A stretch of DNA of 64,000 nt, from positions 866,922-930,921 of the forward strand of contig NZ_RQFO01000017.1 in NCBI RefSeq assembly GCF_004770045.1. The letters run 5' to 3'. Both the position numbers and the translations under genes were made by a program. Within the stretch, counting starts at the first letter, position 1, and the number at the start of each line of letters is the position of its first letter. The notes below the pieces were generated by a model that worked only from the letters and a program-made list of their open reading frames with translations, was not told the DNA's origin and made no database searches. The stretch is from Leptospira montravelensis (GTDB taxonomy: Bacteria; Spirochaetota; Leptospiria; Leptospirales; Leptospiraceae). Of this stretch, positions 56,406 to 64,000 are shown piece after piece.

Positions 56406-57523
56406 TAAAGTTTCATTGGCATAATGACAGAAACAAAGTCGCTATCCGATGGATCTTTAAAAAGAACTGGTGCACTGGAAGTGGTGAATTCCAAAATGAC
56501 TTCCGGATCATCCACAGCTTTTACCACATCACTCAAATAATCTCCTTTGAATGCGATGGTGATTGCTTCGCCGTTATATTCAATTGGCATATTGTGATCA
56601 AACATCATCGTTCCAGGATTGGAAGAACTGATATTCACATTTCCTTTCGTAAAAGCCAAACGAATTTGTTTTGAAGGTTCTTCTGCAGAAATCAAAGCTT
56701 GTTTCAAAAAAGTTAAGAAGTCAGCTTTTACCACACGAACTGATTCCGAAGTTTGTTTTGGAATCACTTGTTCATAATCAGGAAAGTTTCCATCAATGAG
56801 TTTGAATAGAAGTTCTACGTTTCCAGAAGAAACATAAATTTGTTCTTCTACAAATCCAATCTTTGCAGTTTCTTTTCCTTCTATCATCTTAAGCATTTCA
56901 CGAACTGCTTTATGAGGAATGATCACACCATTTTTAAATGGAAACTGTTTTGGGAACTTACGAACTATTTTAGAAAGACGACGTCCATCGGTTCCAACAA
57001 CAATTAGATCCGTATTGTCTGGTTTTAAAAAGAGACCATTAAAAACAAAACGTGTTTCTTCAATTGCCATCGCGTAAGAAGTTTTACGAAACATCTCACG
57101 AATGGTTTGGCAAGGAAATTCAACCACACTTGCTTCATCTACTTTCGGAATGGTTTTGATATCTTCTGAATCGATTCCGTTGACTTTGAACTTTGTGTCC
57201 ATCTTACCGCTGGCATCAGTGATGGTTGTTTCCGAATTTTCTGATTGGTCAGTAGTTGTGAGTAAACTTGTATCGAAGTTTAGATTTTTAAAAATACTCG
57301 ATAGTTGTTTTGCAGGTAAGGATGCGATTCCCTTTTCTCCAATGGTGGAAGGTACAGAAGTTTTGATGGCGATCTCGAGATCTGTCGCTGAAAGATAAAC
57401 TTCATTTTCACCTGTTTGGATTTTGAGATTGGAGAGAGCCGATTTAATCTCTCGAACTGAGATGACTCCATCCACTGAGTTGATTGCTTTTAGGAATTCT
57501 GTAGTATTGACAGTGAATTTCAT
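56405..57523 (-). CDS. dnaN: DNA polymerase III beta subunit (sliding clamp)
   Basis: 372 residues, the usual length for the three-domain clamp. It begins MKFTVNTTEFLKAINSVDGVIS and ends VSVIMPMKL, both hallmark ends. It forms a ring that tethers the polymerase and many partners. A 246-base intergenic region separates it from dnaA. The first-codon context contains CTTCTTCTTA on the minus-strand side, and an AT-only stretch begins 10 bases upstream. Confidence 0.97.
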   Translation of the reverse strand: MKFTVNTTEFLKAINSVDGVISVREIKSALSNLKIQTGENEVYLSATDLEIAIKTSVPSTIGEKGIASLPAKQLSSIFKNLNFDTSLLTTTDQSENSETTITDASGKMDTKFKVNGIDSEDIKTIPKVDEASVVEFPCQTIREMFRKTSYAMAIEETRFVFNGLFLKPDNTDLIVVGTDGRRLSKIVRKFPKQFPFKNGVIIPHKAVREMLKMIEGKETAKIGFVEEQIYVSSGNVELLFKLIDGNFPDYEQVIPKQTSESVRVVKADFLTFLKQALISAEEPSKQIRLAFTKGNVNISSSNPGTMMFDHNMPIEYNGEAITIAFKGDYLSDVVKAVDDPEVILEFTTSSAPVLFKDPSDSDFVSVIMPMKL

Positions 57524-57594
57524 TTTTCCTCTTCTTCTTATTTATATTATATATCTTTATATATATTATGTCGTTTCCGTTGGTTCTGTCAGTA

Positions 57595-57603
57595 TGTCGA
57601 TAA
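57595..57603 (-). other. DnaA-box-like 9-mer
   Basis: TGTCGATAA, reverse complement TTATCGACA, differs from the consensus box at one base. It is the inverted partner of 57737-57745. Confidence 0.4.
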
Positions 57604-57736
57604 AGCCCGGAAACATCAATTTTTATTGAATTATGTCAGGTTTTTTCCTTTTTGCAACTGTCAATATTTATGTCACTTTGAACAGGTTGTGGAATACTTA
57701 AGGGACAATAAGGACTGACTATGTCCTATCGACGGT

Positions 57737-57745
57737 TTATCGACA
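57737..57745 (+). other. DnaA-box-like 9-mer
   Basis: TTATCGACA, one mismatch from consensus TTATCCACA, 25 bases from the dnaA 3' end. A further partial repeat, CTATCGACG, begins at 57727. Confidence 0.4.
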
Positions 57746-57769
57746 GGTAATGGTCGGATTAATCACAGG

Positions 57770-59095
57770 TTATTGGAAACTTATCTTGTGTTTGATGGAG
57801 TGAAATACGTCTTCCCACTGGGATTCTGTTTTCATTCGCTCTTTGAATTTATCAATGCCGTGGATGACAGTCGAATGTGTGGTCGAAAAAATTCTGCCAA
57901 TTTGTGCCTTCGGAACATGGAGAACATCGTGAAGGAGGAGCATACAGAGATGTCTTGGAGGAATGAAATCGGCTTTGCGGCTTTTGCCTAGTAAATCTTT
58001 GCGCGCGATGTTTGTCCTTTCACAGACAAGATCGATGACCATATCCGGGTTGAATCCAATTCTTTTTTTGTTAGTTAAAAAACGTGCTTCCGCTATTTCT
58101 TGAATTTTTTCTTCCGTAAGTAAAAAGTATTCATAAGCCTTTTTGTATAAAACCAAATCGTTTACGATACCAATGAGAGCCCTTGAATCCCCTTCCAATC
58201 GTTCGGCAAGCCAAAGAAGAAGTTTGTCACTGGCGGGAATATTGAATTCGGAAAAATTGGCTCGCAAAAGTTCAATGCGTAGAGCCAAGTCATGGGATTT
58301 GACATCGGCTTGGAGACCATGCACAAATCGAGATTTGAGCCTTTCGTGTAACGGCAGTTCGTAACTCGGTCTGTCGGATGCGATCACAATCTGGCGTTTT
58401 CTATCGTAAAGAAAATTGAAAAGAGCAAAAAACTCCTCTTGGGTTTTTTCCGCCCCTCCATTCAAAAATTGAATGTCGTCAAAGAGTAAAACATTATAAG
58501 ACTGGTATCGAATTTTAAAAGATTCGAGTGACTCCCGATTGTTTTGACGAACCGTAAAAATAAACTCATTCAAAAATGAAGTGCTGTTTACATATCGAAC
58601 CGTTTTCCAAGGATCTTTCTTTTTGATCTCGTTTCCTATGGCATGTAATAGGTGTGTTTTACCCACACCGACTGGTCCAAAAATATACAATGGATTGTAT
58701 TTCCCTGGTTGTTCGGCCACACTTTTTGCCGCCGTATAGGCAATGCGATTGGAATCAGAAGTGATATAATTGCTAAAAATGAACTCTGGATTTAGATCCG
58801 AGTCGGATTCATCAAATTTGGATTGGATGACTTCCTTAAAAATTTGTGTAGATGTTTCTGATTCTGCAAGAATCGACACACGAAAACGATCACCTACTAC
58901 TTGATAGACGGCGTCTTCAATGAAAGTAGTGTATTTTGTTTCCACGTGACGTTTGATTCCTGTGGAAGGAGCCGTTAAGTGAACCACCTGGTTCTCAGAT
59001 TTATCAAATCGAAGTGGTGCAATGAAATTGGAAAAGTACTTGGGAGGTATCTGTTTCGATATTTCTTCTAAAATTTCTTCCCAACGTATGTCCAA
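57770..59095 (-). CDS. dnaA: Chromosomal replication initiator DnaA
   Basis: 441 residues, starting at TTG 59095 preceded by GGGCGGGAAAC. The AAA+ core has Walker A GPVGVGKTHLLHA near residue 140 and Walker B VLLFDDIQF; domain IV carries the helix-turn-helix ending in STTHSTVIHGID, a variant of the usual DHTTVMHA. DnaA binds boxes at the origin and unwinds it. It is separated from dnaN downstream by 246 bases and from holB upstream by 216. Confidence 0.97.
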   Translation of the reverse strand: MDIRWEEILEEISKQIPPKYFSNFIAPLRFDKSENQVVHLTAPSTGIKRHVETKYTTFIEDAVYQVVGDRFRVSILAESETSTQIFKEVIQSKFDESDSDLNPEFIFSNYITSDSNRIAYTAAKSVAEQPGKYNPLYIFGPVGVGKTHLLHAIGNEIKKKDPWKTVRYVNSTSFLNEFIFTVRQNNRESLESFKIRYQSYNVLLFDDIQFLNGGAEKTQEEFFALFNFLYDRKRQIVIASDRPSYELPLHERLKSRFVHGLQADVKSHDLALRIELLRANFSEFNIPASDKLLLWLAERLEGDSRALIGIVNDLVLYKKAYEYFLLTEEKIQEIAEARFLTNKKRIGFNPDMVIDLVCERTNIARKDLLGKSRKADFIPPRHLCMLLLHDVLHVPKAQIGRIFSTTHSTVIHGIDKFKERMKTESQWEDVFHSIKHKISFQ

Positions 59096-59311
59096 GTTTC
59101 CCGCCCTAAATGTGAAATCGGGTACTATACTTTTAGCAAGTAGGTAGAATTCAAATGAAAAATCCGAAAACGATCCAAACTAGAAAAAATAGTCGAACCG
59201 AATAAAAAAATTATGTCCCTTAATTGAATTGACTGGAATTTACCTTGTAATCTGTGTTAGGTGTTCATTTTTTCAATAGGTGAATTTTTAATATTTATCA
59301 GCTTTTTATCA
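59096..59311. other. dnaA upstream region
   Basis: Non-coding 216 bases before dnaA. It should hold the dnaA promoter. Near its holB end it has TTATCAGC and TTATCAC, and TGTGGCTAA (59315-59323, inside the holB end) differs by one base from a DnaA box. It is a second, weaker candidate for the origin or for dnaA autoregulation. Confidence 0.35.
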
Positions 59312-60244
59312 CTATGTGGCTAAACGTAAAAATAATTGTGATAAAAGAACATACTCAAGTGCTGGAATTTCATAATGAAGTTTCATTTTAAAATCTAAGA
59401 TGGCTTCAATCCTTCCAACATTGGCTTCAAAGTTTTTTTGTCTGTATTCATAAAGTAATAACAAACAAATCATTTCTAAAAAATCAATTCCTGTAAGTCC
59501 TTCTTTATTAGATCGAAATTCTCCGAGTTGGTCTCGCACCCAGTTTTCTAATTTAAAAAGTAAAATGGAATCGTGACAATGTTCTCTTACATTTTCATGC
59601 CATTCTTCTAAAAATTCATCTGAGATTTCAAATGGATTCAGTGATCCACCATAATAAAGTTTTGATTCAGTCATTTCATCTCTACGAATTTTTTTGATTT
59701 CGTTTTGAGGGAGATAGTTGAAAGGAACACAAACTGATCGAGATACAATGGTTGGTTTTAAATTTTTTAAATCGTTAACAATCAGAATGAACTTTGTATG
59801 TGCAGGAGGTTCTTCTAAAGTTTTCAGAAGAGTGGTTTCTGCTTCATTGTTAATTCGATTGGCTTCCGGAAATAATACAACTCGGTAATCTGATGTATGT
59901 GGTTTGAAAGGAATCCTTGCTGATAACAACCATCGGATGGTAAAATCTTCCGGATCTTTTTCTTTTCCAATGGCTATGTTTTTTCTTCGGGGAAATTGAA
60001 TGAAGTCGGGATGCACACCCTTCATAAATTGTCTGCAGGAATCACAAACTCCACAAGAGGTTCCTTCTAAACAAAGGAGTTGTCTCGAGAATCGTTCTGC
60101 TGCCGTCCACTTCCCCACTCCATCGGGTCCATAAAAAATAATGGAACCAGGAATTCGTGTCCTATCTTTTAAAAAAGATTTTAAGTAAGTCAGTGCAACA
60201 TCTTGGCCTGACACTTGGTCGAATGAAAACAAAGCATCAGCCAT
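59312..60244 (-). CDS. holB: DNA polymerase III delta-prime-like subunit
   Basis: 310 residues of the clamp-loader AAA+ family. GPDGVGKWTAAERFS holds a Walker A-like turn with Lys followed by Trp instead of Thr/Ser, as expected for a subunit that does not need ATP hydrolysis. A four-Cys zinc module is in CLEGTSCGVCDSCRQF. The sensor motif is IVSRSVCVP, near the SRC motif of the family. It works with HolA (also in this window) and DnaX. It follows ilvE by 6 bases. Confidence 0.82.
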   Translation of the reverse strand: MADALFSFDQVSGQDVALTYLKSFLKDRTRIPGSIIFYGPDGVGKWTAAERFSRQLLCLEGTSCGVCDSCRQFMKGVHPDFIQFPRRKNIAIGKEKDPEDFTIRWLLSARIPFKPHTSDYRVVLFPEANRINNEAETTLLKTLEEPPAHTKFILIVNDLKNLKPTIVSRSVCVPFNYLPQNEIKKIRRDEMTESKLYYGGSLNPFEISDEFLEEWHENVREHCHDSILLFKLENWVRDQLGEFRSNKEGLTGIDFLEMICLLLLYEYRQKNFEANVGRIEAILDFKMKLHYEIPALEYVLLSQLFLRLAT

Positions 60245-60250
60245 TGGTCT

Positions 60251-61174
60251 TTAATATACCGGAGTGAGCCAGTTCATATAACTTGGTTGTTCACCACGAA
60301 CCGCTTCAAAAAAGATAGATTGGATTTTTTTGGTGATGGGACCTATGTTTCCATTTCCAATCACACGACGATCCACTTCTTTCACCCAAGCCACTTGCAC
60401 ACCCGTGCCTGAAAAAAATAATTCATCAGCAATATAAAGTTCAGATCGAGCAATGTCTCTTTCCACAACTTGGATTCCTAAGTCTTTTGCAATTTGAATG
60501 ATACTTCTTCTTGTGATCCCTTCTAAAATAGAAGATGGAATGGTAGGTGTATGGATCACACCATCACGAACGATAAAAAGATTTTCGGCAGAACCCTCTG
60601 ATACAAATCCTCTCGCATCTAAAAAGATAGCTTCATCCATTCCGTTTTGAACGGCTTCTGATTTTGCAAGAGCAGAGTTTACATACCCACCACTCACTTT
60701 AGAAAGAGTAGGAATTTGGTTATCAGAAAATCTTTGCCAAGAAGAAACGATAGTAGTTAGTCCATTTTGAGTATCAAGGTAATCATCCAACTTCAAAGCA
60801 TAAACGGTGATATCTGCCTTCACATCATGGAAACGTGGGGAAAGTTGTAAGGCAGAAGTATAAATGAAAGGTCGTAAGTATACATTTTGTTTTGCTTCAT
60901 TTTTACGAAGCAGATCCAAGATAATGGATTGGATTTCTTCCGGTGTGATTTGAATTTGCAGCTGCATGATCTTTGTGGAGTTCTCAAGTCGTTTGCAATG
61001 TTCTGGCAATCGGAAGACAAAAAGGTTTTTTTTCGCTTCGTTATAATATCCACGGATTCCACCGAAGACACCTGTCCCATATTGTAAGGCGTGGGTTTGG
61101 ACGCTGACTTTCGCGTCCTCGGAAGGAACAATCTTTCCTTCGAAGTATGTATAAGGGAATGAATTCTGAGCCAT
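60251..61174 (-). CDS. ilvE: Branched-chain amino acid aminotransferase
   Basis: 307 residues from ATG 61174, with AGGAA about 6 bases before it; the frame is open upstream. Class IV PLP enzyme: HALQYGTGVFGGIRGY, LRPFIYTSALQL, the PLP Lys in LSKVSGGYVNSALAKSE, and FLDARGFVSEGSAENLF; EGITRRSI is the last family motif. It transfers the amino group between leucine, isoleucine or valine and 2-oxoglutarate. It is divergent from mnmG. Confidence 0.93.
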   Translation of the reverse strand: MAQNSFPYTYFEGKIVPSEDAKVSVQTHALQYGTGVFGGIRGYYNEAKKNLFVFRLPEHCKRLENSTKIMQLQIQITPEEIQSIILDLLRKNEAKQNVYLRPFIYTSALQLSPRFHDVKADITVYALKLDDYLDTQNGLTTIVSSWQRFSDNQIPTLSKVSGGYVNSALAKSEAVQNGMDEAIFLDARGFVSEGSAENLFIVRDGVIHTPTIPSSILEGITRRSIIQIAKDLGIQVVERDIARSELYIADELFFSGTGVQVAWVKEVDRRVIGNGNIGPITKKIQSIFFEAVRGEQPSYMNWLTPVY

Positions 61175-61343
61175 TGAGATTCCTATCACTCCAATCTTCT
61201 GGAGTTTCAAAATTAGAAAATGAATTTTATCTTTTTTTCTCTCGAAGCTTAGGCCGATGATTTTGATATCGTTCTAAGGAGTAGATTCTCTAATCTCTCT
61301 CCCTCGCTTTTTTATAAGAACTGAATCACTAAGAAGACATAAT

Positions 61344-63218
61344 ATGAATCCATCCTTTTATCCCAATCAATTTGATTGTATCGTCGTTGGTGCCGGTCAT
61401 GCCGGAACTGAAGCTGCTTATATCTCTGCCAAAGCGGGGCTCAAAACTTTACTCATTACAATGAACTTGGATACCATCGGACAGATGAGTTGCAATCCTG
61501 CCATCGGTGGAATTGCCAAAGGACATATGGTTCGCGAAGTGGATGCTCTTGGTGGACTGATGGGTCGGGTGATTGATCAAACCGGAATTCAATTTAAGAT
61601 GTTAAACACATCGAAGGGTCCTTCCGTTTGGGCCCCGCGCGCGCAAGCAGAGAAAAAACAATACCAGCTCATGATCAAACACCAATTGGAAAAATTAAAA
61701 ACACTCTCTATAAGACAAGATACAGTTGAGGATTTGATTGTTGAGGGAAACCAAGTGACTGGTGTCGTCACTGGTCGTGGATTTACTTTTTATACAAATC
61801 ATGTGATCCTAACCACAGGAACTTTTTTATCGAGTGTGATTCATATTGGAACTTACCAAAAGGAATCGGGTCGGATCGGGGAACCAACAACCAAAGGTTT
61901 ATCACACACACTTGCTCGTTTTGAATTACGACTTGGAAGACTCAAAACTGGAACCCCTGCTCGTGTTCATAAAAATTCCATCAACTTTGATGGACTCGAT
62001 GTACAAGATGGTGATGAGAACCCGCGCCCCTTTTCTTTTTCAACAAGTAAAATCGACCGCAAACAAATTCCTTGTTACATCACTTACACCAACGACACCA
62101 CTCATGAACTCATCAAACAAAACTTAGAATTCTCTCCGATGTATTCCGGTCAGATCAAGAGTATTGGCCCAAGGTATTGCCCTTCGATTGAAGATAAGGT
62201 GGTTCGGTTTGCAGAAAGAGATCGCCACCAAATTTTTATCGAACCGGAAGGATATGAAACCAACGAGATGTATCTCAATGGTGTTTCCACAAGTTTGCCT
62301 GAGGAAGTACAATGGAAGTTTCTTCGAAGCATCAAAGGTTTGGAAGAAGTGGAACTCATGCGTCCGGGTTACGCCATCGAATACGATTTTGTAGATCCTA
62401 CGGAACTAAATCCCACACTCGAAACTAAAAAAGTAAAAGGCCTTTACCATGCCGGCCAAATCAACGGAACCACAGGTTACGAAGAAGCGGCGGCACAAGG
62501 ACTAGTTGCTGCATACAATGTGATTCGTTCTGTAAGAAAAGAAGAGCCTATTCTTTTCAAACGAAGTGAATCTTACATCGGAGTTCTTGTGGATGATTTG
62601 GTTTATAAAGGTGTGGAAGATCCATACCGAATGTTCACAAGTCGTGCCGAATATCGATTGCTTCTCCGCCAAGACAACGCAGACCAAAGACTGATGCAGT
62701 ATGGATACGAGATGGGACTTGTTGATGAGTCTCTCTATACAGATATGAAAGATCGTTATGCTCGGATCGATAAAATCAAAACGCAAATGTTTGTAACATC
62801 GATGAAGCCAACAGAAGAACTCACAAAGGTTTTGGAAGAGAAGAAGATTGAGAATTATAAGTTTGGCCACACGGTTGCTTCGTTTCTAAAACGATCTGAT
62901 ATCAAAATCGAAGACATCGAAACTTTTGTACCCGACCTACAAAACTTAAACGAAGATGAAAAGGCAGTTTTGGAAATGGAAGTCAAATACGAAGGCTATC
63001 TAAAACGCGAGTTGGAAACGATTGAATACCGTAAGAAGTTTTTAAACTTTCAAATTCCAAATGATTTTGATTACGCCGCTGTGAAAGGTTTGAAGACGGA
63101 AGCAGTCGTGAAGTTAGAAAAACACCGACCTATGAATTTAGAAAATGCTCTCCATATCTCAGGCGTGGATCCTTCTGATGTGGATCTTCTGCTCTATCAT
63201 TTGGTGGATCGACGATAA
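61344..63218 (+). CDS. mnmG: tRNA uridine-5-carboxymethylaminomethyl modification enzyme MnmG (GidA)
   Basis: 624 residues. The FAD motif is [19 protein letters not shown]; the conserved [38 protein letters not shown] and [18 protein letters not shown] follow. MnmG acts with MnmE to form cmnm5U34 in tRNA. In many bacteria gidA is near the origin and followed by rsmG, parA and parB; here the next 325 bases are non-coding and no such gene is in the remaining window. It is followed by a strong terminator. Confidence 0.96.
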   Translation: MNPSFYPNQFDCIVVGAGHAGTEAAYISAKAGLKTLLITMNLDTIGQMSCNPAIGGIAKGHMVREVDALGGLMGRVIDQTGIQFKMLNTSKGPSVWAPRAQAEKKQYQLMIKHQLEKLKTLSIRQDTVEDLIVEGNQVTGVVTGRGFTFYTNHVILTTGTFLSSVIHIGTYQKESGRIGEPTTKGLSHTLARFELRLGRLKTGTPARVHKNSINFDGLDVQDGDENPRPFSFSTSKIDRKQIPCYITYTNDTTHELIKQNLEFSPMYSGQIKSIGPRYCPSIEDKVVRFAERDRHQIFIEPEGYETNEMYLNGVSTSLPEEVQWKFLRSIKGLEEVELMRPGYAIEYDFVDPTELNPTLETKKVKGLYHAGQINGTTGYEEAAAQGLVAAYNVIRSVRKEEPILFKRSESYIGVLVDDLVYKGVEDPYRMFTSRAEYRLLLRQDNADQRLMQYGYEMGLVDESLYTDMKDRYARIDKIKTQMFVTSMKPTEELTKVLEEKKIENYKFGHTVASFLKRSDIKIEDIETFVPDLQNLNEDEKAVLEMEVKYEGYLKRELETIEYRKKFLNFQIPNDFDYAAVKGLKTEAVVKLEKHRPMNLENALHISGVDPSDVDLLLYHLVDRR

Positions 63219-63251
63219 CTCAAAAGATAAACGAACAGCCTTCTCGAAATC

Positions 63252-63288
63252 AAAAAGCCAAGAGGGGTTTTCCTTCTTGGCTTTTTTT
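63252..63288 (+). terminator. Intrinsic terminator after mnmG
   Basis: AAAAAGCCAAGA and TCTTGGCTTTTT form a 12-base stem with an 11-base loop, followed by T. It begins 33 bases after the mnmG stop. Confidence 0.88.
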
Positions 63289-63544
63289 ATACCATCTTCG
63301 TTGCATCATTCTACTGAATTAGAGACCTTTAGGTTTTATATCAGAATCTAAAATTCAGATTTTTGAAAGACCAGAGGCAGACTTTTAACTTTATGAAATC
63401 AAACTTTGGATGAAAGCTAAGATAATGGTTCTTTCACTTTGACTCTGATTTTTATTTCAGCAAGGATCCTTTCTATGTTTCTAAATTTGTAGGTACCAAC
63501 CTTTGATGATTCAATCGATACCTACTTTCTTGTTCTAATGGTTT
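63289..63544. other. Non-coding interval after mnmG
   Basis: No ORF with protein-like content was seen in either direction. GTAGGTA and TACCTAC form a 7-base inverted repeat near 63490-63526, too widely spaced for a good terminator. Nothing else is evident. Confidence 0.4.
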
Positions 63545-63593
63545 CTATTCGTAGACGAGCACGTGGGTCTTTTCGAGGATCCAGTTATCCCCT

Positions 63594-63609
63594 TGTTTCA
63601 CGTGAAACG
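63594..63609. promoter_or_regulatory. parS: parS-like ParB-binding site
   Basis: TGTTTCACGTGAAACG matches the bacterial parS consensus TGTTTCACGTGAAACA at 15 of 16 positions; the inner 14 bases are a perfect palindrome. It lies inside the coding part of the truncated gene copy and about 4.5 kb from the dnaA start, a normal position for a centromere-like site near the origin. Confidence 0.8.
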
Positions 63610-63724
63610 AATGTGACTCCAGACTTCCATCTGCTTTGTATTTCAGTTTATGCACACGGCGGTTTTCACCTTGGAAAAATTCTCTCTCCACTAGGTTTCC
63701 CTTTGTATCAAACTTAAAATGAAT

Positions 63725-63799
63725 TTCACCAAGACCTTTCTTCTTATCATCAGTCAGATATTGGATTTGAACATTCGGATGTTTTGGATCGATTTGAAA
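63725..63799. repeat. Left arm of a perfect inverted repeat
   Basis: These 75 bases are the exact reverse complement of 63926-64000; I checked the arms base by base and the match breaks at 63800/63925. The loop between them is 126 bases. Confidence 0.92.
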
Positions 63800-63802
63800 A
63801 AG

Positions 63803-64000
63803 ATGAATGTAAAAGATGGAGAAGGAAGACTGCTCATTGTTTATTCCATCGAGAGTGATGGTGAAGGAAATGTCTTTGCTGCTGAAGGTAAAAACTTAGA
63901 AACCAAAGACAATGAATCTTTTCGATTTCAAATCGATCCAAAACATCCGAATGTTCAAATCCAATATCTGACTGATGATAAGAAGAAAGGTCTTGGTGAA
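63803..64000 (+). CDS. N-terminal part of the duplicated gene, cut by the window end
   Basis: From ATG 63803 the plus frame is open to the end of the window, coding at least 66 residues beginning NVKDGEGRLLIVYSIESDGEG and running through the repeat arm (FQIDPKHPNVQIQYL). Codon choice and the purine-first pattern in the loop are those of real coding sequence. The frame is also open upstream through the other arm (ATG 63779), so the true start is uncertain. No signal peptide is visible in this part. Function unknown. Confidence 0.5.
   Translation, partial: MNVKDGEGRLLIVYSIESDGEGNVFAAEGKNLETKDNESFRFQIDPKHPNVQIQYLTDDKKKGLGE
63926..64000. repeat. Right arm of a perfect inverted repeat (cut by window end)
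   Basis: Reverse complement of 63725-63799 over all 75 bases. The match reaches the last base of the window, so the true arm may be longer. Confidence 0.92.

Larger units (their letters stand above)
57524..57769. other. Candidate origin (dnaA-dnaN intergenic region)
   Basis: Non-coding 246 bases. An almost pure A/T stretch at 57533-57569 is a candidate unwinding element. Two copies of one 9-mer lie in opposite orientation: TGTCGATAA at 57595-57603 and TTATCGACA at 57737-57745, one base from the DnaA-box consensus TTATCCACA. Such an arrangement between dnaA and dnaN is typical of bacterial origins. A definite oriC needs a DnaA-binding or replication-profile test. Promoters for dnaN must also lie here. 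Confidence 0.5.
63545..63799 (-). pseudogene. 3' fragment of a duplicated gene
   Basis: Read on the minus strand from 63799, the frame codes FQIDPKHPNVQIQYL and on to the tail VLVYE and stop TAG at 63545-63547, about 84 codons. The frame continues beyond 63799 to a TAA at 63896-63898 but has no ATG, GTG or TTG start there. The first 25 codons are identical to the divergent plus-strand copy at 63926-64000. The last part repeats turns like KGNLVEREFF and DGSLESHSF, similar in feel to YwqK/MORN repeats (weak). It appears to be a copy that has lost its 5' part. Confidence 0.6.

Noticed and set aside
57690..57698. TGTGGAATA-like DnaA box in the dnaA-dnaN gap
   Set aside because: Two mismatches from consensus; too weak to count on its own. 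The location is approximate.
63490..63526. GTAGGTA/TACCTAC inverted repeat
   Set aside because: Arms of 7 bases with a loop of more than 20 and no T-run; likely chance.

Overview
The window is a piece of a Leptospira chromosome. The base composition is AT-rich, many starts are TTG, and several families and the gene order are leptospiral: dnaA-dnaN-recF-DUF721-gyrB-gyrA-dus-PilZ followed by a LipL21-type lipoprotein. The species cannot be fixed from sequence alone. No rRNA, tRNA, CRISPR array, insertion sequence or prophage was recognised.

Layout. 0-5.3 kb: the end of a HEAT-repeat protein, then a tightly overlapping minus-strand set (glutamine amidotransferase, MsbA-type ABC exporter, receiver protein) preceded by an acyl-CoA dehydrogenase. 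5.4-14.6 kb: YebC, a small membrane protein, a degenerate EAL protein with a degenerate receiver protein, an enoyl-CoA hydratase-family enzyme, an M23 peptidase, an SDR reductase, adenylosuccinate lyase and a methyltransferase. 14.6-19.0 kb: an AT-rich accessory stretch of small enzymes and hypotheticals (esterase, DODA-type dioxygenase, NTF2-like, PhnB-like, YdcF-like). 19-28.5 kb: adenosine deaminase, a DegT aminotransferase, an M50 protease operon, a decayed gene, serine acetyltransferase and three envelope proteins. 28.5-35.2 kb: trpE-trpG, Fe-type superoxide dismutase, an inositol-phosphatase-like enzyme and a GH42 beta-galactosidase. 35.2-39.4 kb: hslO-tsaE-tsaB-rnr, overlapping or closely packed. 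39.4-49 kb: a phosphodiesterase and a CapA-family lipoprotein gene that overlap head to head, a YciO protein, an SDR, Maf, holA, a sigma-54-activator-like protein without GAFTGA, a large secreted protein and lipL21. 49-61.2 kb: the replication block, all on the minus strand (ilvE, holB, dnaA, dnaN, recF, DUF721, gyrB, gyrA, dus, PilZ). 61.3-64 kb: mnmG, a parS-like site and an inverted gene duplication.

How the genes relate. The right third is the origin-proximal region: initiator, clamp, clamp-loader subunits, gyrase, two candidate origin intergenic regions and a ParB-binding palindrome about 4.5 kb beyond dnaA. The remainder is mostly housekeeping (purine, tryptophan, cysteine and branched-chain amino acid metabolism, tRNA modification, RNA decay) interleaved with envelope proteins and fatty-acid enzymes, which fits an organism that uses fatty acids.

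Most unusual. A perfect 75-base inverted repeat at the right edge joins two divergent copies of one gene, and the parS-like site lies inside the truncated copy. A decayed gene sits just before cysE. Two pairs of divergent genes for exported proteins overlap at their 5' ends. Three regulator-like proteins have lost the residues that define their families.
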